From Bacillus sp. X1(2014) (GTDB lineage: Bacteria > Bacillota > Bacilli > Bacillales_B > DSM-18226), in NCBI RefSeq assembly GCF_007678255.1, contig NZ_VEED01000004.1, positions 124,001 through 188,000 on the forward strand: a DNA stretch of 64,000 bases. Reading direction: 5' to 3'. Position numbers and translations under genes: made by a program. Positions 1 through 7,625 of this stretch are shown here, one piece after another; position 1 is the stretch's first letter, and every line of letters begins with the position of its first letter. The notes below the pieces were generated by a model. It did no database searches. It saw nothing but the letters and a program-made list of their open reading frames with translations, and was not told the origin of the DNA.

Positions 1-248
1 CTTTCTTTCAAAAACCAAAGTATTTATTAGACATTGATAACGAGTTCAATCATTGGTGTATTTTAAAAAGGCAGTCTAAAACCAATACCTCTAAGCGTAA
101 TCAAAGACCTTCTACAGTTAGTGATGAATTAAAAGGGCAAATGTTAGGCCTCCATAATCAGGGCGTAACTATTGCTGAAATCTCTAGGAGACTTGGGGTT
201 AATCGTGACAAGACCAAATACTGGTTGAATAAGTTGAGGGGTCTATAA
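1..248 (+). CDS. 3' end of a protein with a C-terminal helix-turn-helix (partial)
   Basis: The frame is open from the left edge (first full codon at base 3) to a TAA at 246-248, giving 81 residues. The last 45 residues read as an HTH of resolvase/Hin or phage-HTH type: a helix with GQMLGLHNQGVTIAEIS, then RRLGVNRDKTKYWLNK. The upstream part is basic and Ser/Thr-rich, without a recognisable domain. The stop overlaps the ATG of the next gene (TAATG), so the two are translationally coupled. It could be the C-terminus of a recombinase, a primase-like or a regulatory protein of the mobile element; the function cannot be decided from this fragment. Confidence 0.65.
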   Translation, partial: FFQKPKYLLDIDNEFNHWCILKRQSKTNTSKRNQRPSTVSDELKGQMLGLHNQGVTIAEISRRLGVNRDKTKYWLNKLRGL

Positions 249-619
249 TGGCTTTACTTGAAAATCAAACATTAAAGAGAGTTAAGGGACTATGTAAGTC
301 TACTTGTGCCAACTTCATTGACGGTAACTGTATTCAAACTAATACCACCTGTGATTATTACACTAAGTACGGCAAGGACATTTCCTGTGATTGGTTTGAG
401 GAATGTGTTTTACCTAATGATAAGGCGATACAAAAAGAATATGTGGAACAGCACGGCATTATCTACAAAGAAACTGAGATAGGTAAGTACAGCCGTACTT
501 GTAAAGCCTGTCAGGAACTATTTAAAACAGATTCAAAGAATAAATTAACTTGTAGTGATTTATGTATACAGCAACTAAGGAAACAGACTAATAGTGCATA
601 CTATTTAAGACAAAGTTAA
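248..619 (+). CDS. Cysteine-rich VLP-type protein
   Basis: 123-aa protein with about twelve cysteines. The central WFEECVLPND segment matches the signature of the Cys-rich VLP family of Gram-positive plasmids and conjugative elements. A second pair of Cys pairs (CKACQE and CSDLC, residues about 86-108) looks like a small zinc ribbon. The start ATG overlaps the stop of the preceding HTH gene, so the two form one operon that ends at a strong hairpin at 658-704. Family members have no assigned biochemical function; their usual company is relaxase and replication genes, which agrees with a mobile-element location. The VLP match is recalled from family knowledge, not computed. Confidence 0.7.
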   Translation: MALLENQTLKRVKGLCKSTCANFIDGNCIQTNTTCDYYTKYGKDISCDWFEECVLPNDKAIQKEYVEQHGIIYKETEIGKYSRTCKACQELFKTDSKNKLTCSDLCIQQLRKQTNSAYYLRQS

Positions 620-657
620 ACGCTGGAACCCTTGATAATACTACATTCTTATTTTAC

Positions 658-704
658 AAAACTAAGGGGGGAATAGTAATAAACCAAGCCCCCTAGTTTT
701 AGCT
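658..704 (+). terminator. Rho-independent terminator
   Basis: AAACTAAGGGGG pairs with CCCCCTAGTTT across a loop of about 17 nt, one mismatch in the stem, followed by a short T-run. It closes the HTH/VLP operon. Confidence 0.6.
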
Positions 705-731
705 TTAACAAAGTCTTAATCCAGCAAAATG

Positions 732-818
732 TTAAAAATGGAAAGAGGAATCACCATCTCGATCTATAAAATAATATTGTGTGTAAGAATCGAACCCACC
801 ACATTTATTGCATTTCAA
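732..818 (-). CDS. Very short CxxC zinc-knuckle ORF (28 aa), possible gene remnant
   Basis: On the minus strand a GAGGT ribosome site lies 7 nt before a TTG that opens a 28-codon frame beginning MKCNKCGGFDSY and ending in SSFHF. The CNKCGG start resembles the N-terminus of many small zinc-ribbon proteins. It lies downstream of darT and is too short for a complete ribbon (only one CxxC pair). It may be a real microprotein or a truncated leftover; I favour a remnant. Confidence 0.3.
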   Translation of the reverse strand: MKCNKCGGFDSYTQYYFIDRDGDSSFHF

Positions 819-920
819 TTTGGTAACCTCGTTTTTCTTTATAAGCTTCTAAATTACTATTATATTGTTTTTTGTCAATCAATAAAAAAGATAATTTAAC
901 CACTTATAAAAGGGCAACTA

Positions 921-1979
921 TTAAGGTAAGCCCTGAATTTTTATTGGGGATACTGTTGGGATAGTAGATTCTTTAAAATTGTATGTATTACAATAAACTA
1001 AATGTCCATCTATCTTTATTTTAACCTTTACAAAATCATGTCCTTCCAGGAAATTTACCATTGTCATATGAAATTCGTTGACAATATCGCAATTACAGAG
1101 AACATAATTTTCTCTAACAAATTCACAAATAGGTTTATCACCTCTACCAGACCATCTTATATCTATATTTCTTGGATATTTATCATTTATATTAAATTTA
1201 ACTTTTAAACTACTTTTACTCTGATGTACATCCAATATTTTTAAGAAATCACCATGAAATAGGGTTTTTGAATCCGTTGTATCAAAAGTACCCTCATCTA
1301 TGTAACAAATTTTATCGCTGTATTGAACCAATGCAAAGAAGTCTAATAATTCAAGCAATGTATCTGCCTCGGCTTTAGTTCTACAGACAATTTTTTGTAG
1401 ATATTGTAAATTACATTGGTCCTTAACTACTATTTCTGCTTGGCGATGTTTCCGAATTTGTCTCCCATCAAGGTTATATGTACTATCATAATGGTAGATA
1501 TAGTCAAATGGGGCTTCAACTAATTTTTTTAACCCATGGTATAGTGGTACATGATAATGTGAAGCTAAACTTTCATACGAAAAAAACACATTGGGTTCAT
1601 CTAACATTGCTGGATCGAATAATAAAAATACCGGCACTGGACAATGTGCACCAAAGCTTGTTATTTCATCTTTAGCCCGTATACCTTCATTGTTAAATTG
1701 CGTTGGGGTTAGGGGTCTAAAATAGAAACGTACATAATCTTTATATACTTCTTCTGTACCACTAATGACCTCACTACTTGCATTATCATTTAAATTTTCA
1801 ACGTTTATATTTTTTACTTGATTTCTACACTTCAATAAATCATCATTTAGAATAGAAGCAATGTTAGTTATATGGCTAAAATGATAAATATACTTTGACC
1901 ACCACTTACGATTTTGTGGTAAATGCTTTGTAACAAGTGAACTTAGTAATAGTTGCTTAGCGGAACTAATAGTTTCCAT
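921..1979 (-). CDS. darT: DarT-family DNA ADP-ribosyltransferase toxin (DUF4433), with C-terminal extension
   Basis: 352 aa. Residues about 28-220 match DarT. IYHFSHITNIASIL sits at the N-terminus, RFYFRPLTPTQF (84-95) in the NAD-binding region, PVFLLFD follows, and RQAEIVV contains the presumed catalytic Glu182. Known DarT enzymes transfer ADP-ribose from NAD+ onto a base of single-stranded DNA, blocking replication; they act as toxins and in phage defence. Residues about 235-352 form an extra beta-rich domain absent from the ~210-aa minimal DarT. The ATG follows a GGGGGAG site. The cognate antitoxin darG lies head-to-head 76 bp away instead of in the same operon, which is unusual. The DarT assignment is strong; the modified base is not predictable here. 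Confidence 0.88.
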   Translation of the reverse strand: METISSAKQLLLSSLVTKHLPQNRKWWSKYIYHFSHITNIASILNDDLLKCRNQVKNINVENLNDNASSEVISGTEEVYKDYVRFYFRPLTPTQFNNEGIRAKDEITSFGAHCPVPVFLLFDPAMLDEPNVFFSYESLASHYHVPLYHGLKKLVEAPFDYIYHYDSTYNLDGRQIRKHRQAEIVVKDQCNLQYLQKIVCRTKAEADTLLELLDFFALVQYSDKICYIDEGTFDTTDSKTLFHGDFLKILDVHQSKSSLKVKFNINDKYPRNIDIRWSGRGDKPICEFVRENYVLCNCDIVNEFHMTMVNFLEGHDFVKVKIKIDGHLVYCNTYNFKESTIPTVSPIKIQGLP

Positions 1980-2009
1980 AGTCCAATCTCCCCCAAAAAA
2001 TATATATAT

Positions 2010-2033
2010 ATTATAAATTTTACCATATATAAT
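2010..2033. promoter_or_regulatory. Overlapping divergent promoters of darT and darG
   Basis: The 76-bp darT-darG gap is almost pure A/T. A perfect TATAAT lies on the plus strand at 2028-2033 (toward darG) and another on the minus strand at 2015-2010 (toward darT). With the -10 boxes 12 bp apart, each -35 region would fall inside the other promoter, so the two probably compete for polymerase. No good -35 hexamer is visible for either. The promoter call is inferred from sequence only. Confidence 0.45.
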
Positions 2034-2055
2034 AGACCAAAGGAGTGTGATTAAA

Positions 2056-3093
2056 ATGATTATTTACGAAAAAGGCGACCTTTTCAAACAACTAAATCGG
2101 GTTGAAGCAATTATAAACACAGTTAACTGCGTAGGTGTAATGGGGAAAGGGATAGCTTTAGAGTTTAAGAATCGATTTCCCGAAAACTTCCAAATATATA
2201 AAAATAAATGTCTGACCAAAGAACTAACTATTGGAAGAAGCTTTATTTACCAGGTTCCTAATAACGAAATAACAAAGTTTATTGTTAACTTTCCTACTAA
2301 AAAACATTGGCGTAATCCTTCAAAAATTGAATATATAGAAGAAGGTTTAGATAATTTAACTAAGTTGATAACAGAATATAATATTAAATCAATTGCTATG
2401 CCAGCACTTGGTTGTGGTAATGGAAATCTTGATTGGAATATTGTAAAGCCACTAATAGAAAAAAAGTTAAATCATCTAAGTAACGTAGAAATAGTTATTT
2501 ATGAACCTTCTATTACAAATGAAAAGAAAACAAGTAGTACAAAGAAAAAGCCAAAATTAACTGAGGATCAAAAAAAACTGTTACTCTTAATGAATGATTA
2601 TAATAAAGCAACAAAAGGTCCGCTGTTGACCTATATTCAAACCCATATTATTAGTTACTTTTTATATTTTAAAAATAAAAACATGAATTTTGAATTAGGT
2701 GATAACGGACCTTATTTAAATGACATTAACAAAGTAATTTTGCGTTTAAAAGAATACTATATCGAACCAATTGATAAAAGCGAACCTAACCAGCCTACAC
2801 AAATAAAAGTTTTAAGCATAAACTTCCCCCAAAAGAAAGCTATCATGGCTGATCCAGATTATCTTTTGGTTAAATCCTTAATAAATGGGTTCGAAAATTA
2901 TGAAGGTCTTTTAACTCTTTCTATTACACACTGGTTTCAATTTAATGAAAGGTTAGAACCGAAGGATCTCACATTTAAAGTTTTGGGATGGCTTAAAGAA
3001 AATAACCATTCACCTGATTCCAACCTTATACAAAAGGCTATAAATAGACTAGAGAGAATCTATTTCGAACCAGAGAATTTATCCTTATTCTAA
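2056..3093 (+). CDS. darG: DarG-type macrodomain antitoxin (DNA ADP-ribosyl glycohydrolase)
   Basis: 345 aa from ATG 2056, chosen because AGGAG at 2041-2045 is 10 nt upstream; the in-frame GTG at 2047 is too close to the site. Residues 1-155 are a DarG macrodomain: NTVNCVGVMGKGIAL (21-35), FPTKKHWR (79-86, with the lysines of the active-site loop) and ALGCGNGNLDW. This domain removes ADP-ribose from DNA. Residues about 170-345 contain the second DarG domain (DQKKLLLLMNDY, then GPYLNDINKVILRL), which in the family binds and neutralises DarT. The gene is divergent from darT and is followed by its own terminator. Family assignment is firm. Confidence 0.9.
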   Translation: MIIYEKGDLFKQLNRVEAIINTVNCVGVMGKGIALEFKNRFPENFQIYKNKCLTKELTIGRSFIYQVPNNEITKFIVNFPTKKHWRNPSKIEYIEEGLDNLTKLITEYNIKSIAMPALGCGNGNLDWNIVKPLIEKKLNHLSNVEIVIYEPSITNEKKTSSTKKKPKLTEDQKKLLLLMNDYNKATKGPLLTYIQTHIISYFLYFKNKNMNFELGDNGPYLNDINKVILRLKEYYIEPIDKSEPNQPTQIKVLSINFPQKKAIMADPDYLLVKSLINGFENYEGLLTLSITHWFQFNERLEPKDLTFKVLGWLKENNHSPDSNLIQKAINRLERIYFEPENLSLF

Positions 3094-3109
3094 AATTATG
3101 TTATATAAG

Positions 3110-3144
3110 CACTCATTTAAACCAATGTTTATGAGTGTTTTTTT
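3110..3144 (+). terminator. Rho-independent terminator of darG
   Basis: CACTCAT pairs with ATGAGTG, extended by AAAC/GTTT inside the loop, followed by eight T residues. Confidence 0.75.
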
Positions 3145-3220
3145 ATTGAGTATTTCCATCCTTTTACACTATAAGTAACACGAGTTATAATGTGCTAATT
3201 GTTCAAAACAGTATCCCCTT

Positions 3221-3433
3221 TTAACTATTTCTACTATGCTTCGTTCTCTTCATATATCCAGTCCTAATTATCTTGTGTAGTTGATCTTTAGGTCTTTTAT
3301 TTATAACGGTTGAAACATAATTTTTTTCGATTTCAAAATGGCCATCATCATTTAAGATTTTTTTCACCTCTGAAATACTGTTTGTAATGGCGTAATTCTT
3401 AATGATTAGTTTGTCTAAGGTTGTCAGCTTCAT
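3221..3433 (-). CDS. Small basic protein, unknown
   Basis: 70 aa, lysine-rich, beginning MKLTTLDKLII. The middle (ISEVKKILNDDGHFEIEKNYVSTVINKRP) could fold as an HTH, as in small phage or plasmid regulators, but no family is recognised. The ribosome site before the ATG is poor. It lies between darG (convergent) and the Mrr gene (same strand, upstream), separated from the latter by a terminator. Coding status is uncertain. Confidence 0.4.
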   Translation of the reverse strand: MKLTTLDKLIIKNYAITNSISEVKKILNDDGHFEIEKNYVSTVINKRPKDQLHKIIRTGYMKRTKHSRNS

Positions 3434-3469
3434 AAGATTCTACTAAAACATTTTAGTAAAGTATGCGTT

Positions 3470-3503
3470 AGCTAAAAAATAAACATGCTACCTTTTCGGC
3501 AGC
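3470..3503 (-). terminator. Rho-independent terminator of the Mrr gene
   Basis: On the minus strand GCTGCC-GAAAA-GGTAGC (one G-U pair) is followed by ATGTTTATTTTTT. It lies just past the stop codon at 3531. Confidence 0.7.
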
Positions 3504-3530
3504 CTGTTGTTGGTAAAACCCTTAAGTTTT

Positions 3531-4670
3531 TTACTCACCTTCAAAGTATGAGAAATCTACTTCTTTAATTATAATTTTCCTTTTGACATTTACTCCAATG
3601 TTGTTTTCAATCATTAATTTAGCTAACCGTCTTCCATCAATAAGGATAATCTTTTTAGACTCTAAACGTTCAGCATATTCCTTTGCACCAGCTGTGAATG
3701 AAGATGTAGTAATGAATATACCTTTCCGGGCACCTTTTGCATCTAATGCCCCAGAAAAACTCATTACTTCAGGTCTTCCAACAGAGTTTTCCCATTTTTT
3801 AGCTTGTAAATAAATATTATCCAAGCCTAACTTATCTTCTTTAATTATCCCGTCTAATCCTCCATCATTTGTTTTCTCTGTAACCTCTCCATCTCCATAA
3901 CCCATTGCAGTCATTAGTTCAACTACAATAGTTTCCAACCTTCTCCAATGTGCACCTTTAAGATGTTCTAACAAATCATTTATCAGTTCATTTTCAATAT
4001 CTTCAACTTTTTCTTGTACAACTTCGAATGGGTCAATAACTTTTTCTAACTCTTCAATTTCTTCATGTATATCTTGTTCATTATCTGTCAGCAGTTCAAA
4101 TCCTTCATCGGTAATTTGATAAGTAAACTTACTCACTTCATCTATGTAGCCTTGTTTCTTTAATACATATCTTGTACTTCTCATTCTATGAGTGAACATA
4201 CTATCTTTGCTATTTGGATATGTTACGTTCTTTTGATCTTCATTTAAGGAGAAAAAGTCCGCCACCCCCTGATTAAGCATGGTGGTTGTCCATGGCTTCC
4301 TATCTTTTAATAACGACAACAACGGTAATACAATTTCTTTTTGAGTAGGTATAGTCCCCGCTATATTCTTATTATAATTATTCAATGGTTGTTTAATTGT
4401 ATTCCGTTCAACCATCTTATTTAATTCAGAATCATTATTAGGAATGCCTTCCACCTTAAATATCTCTAAAATATCTGAACTATTTAATCCTTGTTCACTC
4501 ATCTTTTTTATCGTAGATAAGACTTTTTTGGACTCTTCTGTGAATAGGTCTCTATTTCCTTCTTTAATATACGGAATATACTCTTTAAATTGTTTTACCC
4601 ATCTCCTACCATTTGCCTCTGACCATCCTACGCTTTCTGATAACTTTCTCTTTGTCATTAGGACTTTCAA
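3531..4670 (-). CDS. Mrr-type restriction endonuclease with N-terminal MerR-like HTH
   Basis: About 379 aa from TTG 4670, which sits 7 nt after a GGGGGA site; an upstream in-frame TTG at 4685 lacks a site. Residues ~1-70 look like a MerR-type winged HTH (SEANGRRWVKQF, then RDLFTEES and a helix ending SSDILEIFK). Residues ~110-200 resemble the Mrr N-terminal winged helix. Residues ~235-375 are the Mrr PD-(D/E)xK nuclease: GGLDGII supplies Asp, and YLQAKKW supplies the QxK form of the last catalytic motif. Mrr enzymes are type IV restriction systems that cut methylated DNA. Classical Mrr is ~300 aa, so the first 80 residues are an addition. Its place beside darTG suggests a defence cargo. Confidence 0.82.
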   Translation of the reverse strand: MKVLMTKRKLSESVGWSEANGRRWVKQFKEYIPYIKEGNRDLFTEESKKVLSTIKKMSEQGLNSSDILEIFKVEGIPNNDSELNKMVERNTIKQPLNNYNKNIAGTIPTQKEIVLPLLSLLKDRKPWTTTMLNQGVADFFSLNEDQKNVTYPNSKDSMFTHRMRSTRYVLKKQGYIDEVSKFTYQITDEGFELLTDNEQDIHEEIEELEKVIDPFEVVQEKVEDIENELINDLLEHLKGAHWRRLETIVVELMTAMGYGDGEVTEKTNDGGLDGIIKEDKLGLDNIYLQAKKWENSVGRPEVMSFSGALDAKGARKGIFITTSSFTAGAKEYAERLESKKIILIDGRRLAKLMIENNIGVNVKRKIIIKEVDFSYFEGE

Positions 4671-4809
4671 CGGATTATCCCCCAAACTAATCTTTACTTG
4701 TTAGTTAAATATTACCATAGATATATGTGGATGATTTATGAATATTTGGGGATTCTTAAGTATTTTTTCCTGCCGTAGTGTATGTTTTAGAAAGGAAGGG
4801 AGGTGTTTT

Positions 4810-5121
4810 ATGGTAAAGGAAAAAGTGCAACCCCATTGTATGGTTTGTTATAAACCTTTTAAAAGTACAGATAAAGTTTACACTGACACCATGTTTGCAC
4901 AAATACAACATGCTAAATGTTTTATATACAAGCCTGAATTTATTAAAGACAAAGGAACGTATGAAGAAATCGTTAATAAGTATCCGAATACAAAAAAATA
5001 TTTATTGTATCTGATAAACCGATTACAAATTCATTACTTGTATCTTCACTTAGAAAATAGAAAAAACGATACATATAAAGGGAGTCAGGAAATGCCTGAT
5101 TCCTTTTTTATTTTTAATTAA
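4810..5121 (+). CDS. Small Cys/His protein, putative zinc binding
   Basis: 103 aa from ATG 4810, which follows GGAAGGGAGGTG by a few nt; an earlier in-frame ATG at 4738 has no site and encodes an unlikely leader. The N-terminus carries CMVCYKPF and HAKC, a CxxC...HxxC arrangement typical of a treble-clef or zinc ribbon. The rest is charged and aromatic, with a helical Leu/Tyr segment. A terminator hairpin lies inside the last 13 codons, so either the gene was extended by a late frameshift or its 3' end doubles as terminator. No family recognised. Confidence 0.6.
   Translation: MVKEKVQPHCMVCYKPFKSTDKVYTDTMFAQIQHAKCFIYKPEFIKDKGTYEEIVNKYPNTKKYLLYLINRLQIHYLYLHLENRKNDTYKGSQEMPDSFFIFN
5078..5109 (+). 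terminator. Terminator overlapping the end of the coding frame
   Basis: GGAGTCAGG-AAATG-CCTGATTCC (one G-U) followed by TTTTTT. It lies wholly within the reading frame that ends at 5121. Confidence 0.65.
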
Positions 5122-5211
5122 AATTGTGCGGATATACGCAATAACTTGTCCATATCAAAAGACCGTCAATTGCATTTAATATAATGATTCTATTTTGAAA
5201 GGAAGTTTTTA

Positions 5212-5736
5212 ATGGCAACTTTACGTACAGGACCTTTTTTCATCCCGAATTTTGTCCACCTGCCACCTAATCCCTGTAATATCGTAGTCTTGACTTTCAG
5301 CAACCAGACAAATCAAACACTAACTGTTATAGCAAGGGTTGATCAGGTGTTTTATCCGCCAAGCCCACTTTTCCCACCACATCCAATTGTCCCACTAATT
5401 CCACCTAGCCCTTTTACCTTACCACCGAATACTTCAACACGTATCATAGTACCTTTATTTCCACCAATCCCAATTGCACCAGATTCAACAGATACAGAAA
5501 CTGCTACGACTCCATTAGGTGGAGGACAAGCATTGATAGTGACAGTAAGTGGAGATATTGTAAAGTCTGGGGACCTTATTCAAGCAAGTGTTACAGGTGG
5601 GTTCTCGGATGATAATACGTCCTTAGATTTTTCAGAAGCCACTATGTTTTTTAGACATGATGACTTCGTTGAAGTTAATGATGATGATGATGATGATGAT
5701 GAAAGCAGCGACGAGAGGAGTAGCAGTGGAGATTAA
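5212..5736 (+). CDS. Proline-rich protein with poly-Asp tail, unknown
   Basis: 174 aa with a good ribosome site (GAAAGGAAG). Residues 1-50 form a hydrophobic, beta-prone segment (FFIPNFVHLPP, then VVLTFSN). Residues 45-95 are very rich in Pro and Phe in a PPSP/FPPxP pattern. A beta-rich part (QALIVTVSGDI) follows, and the end is acidic with eight consecutive Asp then Ser/Asp/Glu. There is no signal peptide or transmembrane helix. The composition resembles a structural or spore-surface protein, but I cannot name a family. The Asp run is a GAT trinucleotide repeat that could vary in length. Confidence 0.65.
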   Translation: MATLRTGPFFIPNFVHLPPNPCNIVVLTFSNQTNQTLTVIARVDQVFYPPSPLFPPHPIVPLIPPSPFTLPPNTSTRIIVPLFPPIPIAPDSTDTETATTPLGGGQALIVTVSGDIVKSGDLIQASVTGGFSDDNTSLDFSEATMFFRHDDFVEVNDDDDDDDESSDERSSSGD

Positions 5737-5769
5737 GTAATTTCAATATAAAGAAGGACTTTAGGTAAT

Positions 5770-5806
5770 AAAAAAGAGTATTGAGAATTTCTCGATACTC
5801 TTTTAT
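5770..5806. terminator. Bidirectional terminator between convergent genes
   Basis: AAAAGAGTATtGAG pairs with CTCgATACTCTTTT; A-rich and T-rich flanks on both sides serve the plus-strand gene ending at 5736 and the minus-strand gene ending at 5817. Confidence 0.75.
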
Positions 5807-5816
5807 AATTTTCAAA

Positions 5817-6461
5817 TCAAATTGGGTATACAGTGATATATTCATCCTTCACTGAATTAAAATAGGAAATCTCTACTCCCTCAAGCAAATTTTCATTTTC
5901 AAGTTCTTCAATAATTTCTTGTACCGCCTTTTCAACATCTATTACATAATTAAAAATTTGTGAAACTTCCATACCTATTTCTCCACCATCACAATATCCA
6001 TTCCCCGTCCAAAATAAAATTCCGTCTATTACATTTTTTAAATATGTTTGTTTTTTTAAAGCAATTTTATCATCATCTTTTTTATTACATTTTTTCACAA
6101 TAAGAGTAGTTAGGTCATCCTCCTCTATATATCTAAAACCTTCGTTAATCTTTTCTTTTACTATTTTATTTAATGTTTCTTTTACTTCGGACGATAATGA
6201 CAACAGAATTTCATTTTTCCTCCCAACTTCTCCGACAGTTCCAGAATAAACTTTTAATATCCTTCTATCCCTCCAAATCACCCAATATAAGACTTCTTTA
6301 ACGTCCTGCTTAATGAGTATTGTAAGCGAATCAACACCTAGTTTTGTCCGTGGCTTTGTAAATTCAAATAACTCTCCATCAATGTAAAGTGGCAGGGTAA
6401 TTATTTCAACTTCCTCTTCAATACCAAGATCTATTACTTTTTTTGGTACTTTTTTATTCAT
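5817..6461 (-). CDS. Hypothetical protein with a WGR-like segment
   Basis: 214 aa. Residues ~55-112 (YWVIWRDRRILKVYSGTVG, then KINEGFRYIEEDD) have the spacing of a WGR domain: an aromatic strand, a conserved Gly turn and a final K-x-GFR helix. The exact W-G-R is not present, so this is only a resemblance. The C-terminal half is acidic and helical (VEKAVQEIIEELENENLLEG). There are no membrane segments. The gene lies alone between terminators inside the mobile element. Function unknown. Confidence 0.6.
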   Translation of the reverse strand: MNKKVPKKVIDLGIEEEVEIITLPLYIDGELFEFTKPRTKLGVDSLTILIKQDVKEVLYWVIWRDRRILKVYSGTVGEVGRKNEILLSLSSEVKETLNKIVKEKINEGFRYIEEDDLTTLIVKKCNKKDDDKIALKKQTYLKNVIDGILFWTGNGYCDGGEIGMEVSQIFNYVIDVEKAVQEIIEELENENLLEGVEISYFNSVKDEYITVYPI

Positions 6462-6659
6462 TCTTTTTCACCCCTACAAATTTATATCGACGGCCCGTCT
6501 TAAACCTAATATCTCACTTGCAAGGGTAAATATACTAATCTCGTGGATTACACGAGGTTACACTAGTAAACACTAAAACTTAATTTGAATTAGGTGAATT
6601 AAGGTTTGTATTAGAATCCTCAATTCGTTTTCAGCAAATTATTTAATGATCATTTAAAT

Positions 6660-6698
6660 ACAAAACAAATAGGCAGGGTAATGTTGGCCCCTGCCCGA
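6660..6698 (-). terminator. Terminator of the lipoprotein gene
   Basis: GGCAGGG and CCCTGCC form a 7-bp stem; on the minus strand the hairpin is followed by a T-rich tract. A second short inverted repeat, TTATTGAA...TTCAATAA, lies at about 6702-6733. Confidence 0.5.
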
Positions 6699-6744
6699 CT
6701 TTATTGAACTAAAGCATCCGTTACTTCAATAAGGTATCTAATCC

Positions 6745-7287
6745 TTATAATTTACTTTTCCAGTATTTTCCCACTTCCTCTTTTTGAGTATTATAAATAT
6801 CCAATCCATCAAGATAGAATGCTTCACCGCAGTGACTTTTTGTTATTTGAATACTTTGATAAACCATTTCTTTACCGTTATCTCCCGTGAAACTGCCCCT
6901 CGTACTATAATTAATACATTGTTCATCAATAGCAGTTCTATCCCCGCTTTTATCTATGTAATAATATTTATTGTTGACAGTTGCAGAGTCCATATCTGGT
7001 TTAGCGGTAAAAATATCTGGTGTAGAGGTAAAATAAATGCCATATTGATGTATTTCAGTTCCCTCCAATGCTTCCAAATATTCAAGTTTTACTGGAATAA
7101 CTGAATATTTCCCTTCTTTTTCTAATTTTGTTTTGTTCGGAACATTGTAAAAAACTATAATTGAACCCTCAAAACCACTGGGAATAAGGTACAATTCATT
7201 TGTTTTTCCTTCAGATTTGTCTCGGATGGAGATGGAACAACCTGCAATCATTATTAGGGAAATTATCACCATAAAATATTTTTTCAT
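6745..7287 (-). CDS. Secreted lipoprotein (DUF6843-like)
   Basis: 180 aa. A lipoprotein signal peptide is clear: MKKYFMVIISLIMIAGCS with lipobox IAGC at Cys16, so the product is anchored to the outer face of the membrane. The mature part is a beta-rich domain with conserved aromatic and Gly positions (IPSGFEGSIIVFYNVP) as in small Bacillus lipoproteins of the DUF6843 type. One Cys pair (EQC...SHCG) could form a disulphide. A GAAGGTGAG ribosome site precedes the ATG. The role is unknown; on mobile elements such lipoproteins are common accessory cargo. Confidence 0.7.
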   Translation of the reverse strand: MKKYFMVIISLIMIAGCSISIRDKSEGKTNELYLIPSGFEGSIIVFYNVPNKTKLEKEGKYSVIPVKLEYLEALEGTEIHQYGIYFTSTPDIFTAKPDMDSATVNNKYYYIDKSGDRTAIDEQCINYSTRGSFTGDNGKEMVYQSIQITKSHCGEAFYLDGLDIYNTQKEEVGKYWKSKL

Positions 7288-7289
7288 TG

Positions 7290-7625
7290 AAGTTAACTCA
7301 CCTTCTAAAAGTCCTTTTAAAGTTTATATCTTCACTTATTCTATTTTACTTCTTAACGCTTTTAAACTAACCTGCCACGTTACTTGAATAAGAAAAATGC
7401 CTTGCCCCTTATTGAAGCAAAGCACCCGTTAGCCATCCATGCAGCACAAAATCAGTGCCGCACCACAAAGAATGAAAATGGTTAGGGAGTGTCAATACTG
7501 TTACTGACCTTAATCCAGTCAACCCTAATCCATTAACTTATTAATTATCACTCTCCTCTTTTTTTTAACGTTTGAGTAGGGTCTTCTTAAGTATTGTCAT
7601 TTTCTAATCTTGAAGAAACTTATTT
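7290..7625. other. Non-coding gap with short dispersed repeats
   Basis: No supported gene. It contains an AACCTGCCACGTTACTTGAATAA-like motif near 7370 and a CCTTATTGAAGCAAAGCACCCGTTAG-like motif near 7408. Related copies lie near 6702 and 7985. These are short fragments of an intergenic repeat family, not genes. Confidence 0.45.

Noticed and set aside
780..810. tRNA T-arm-like sequence GGTGGGTTCGATTC on the minus strand
   Set aside because: No acceptor, D or anticodon arm can be folded around it; the resemblance is explained by the CNKCGGF codons.
5817..6461. Functional link between the WGR-like protein and the DUF4132-like protein at 58-63 kb
   Set aside because: They lie 52 kb apart, one on the mobile element and one on the chromosome, and the WGR match is weak.
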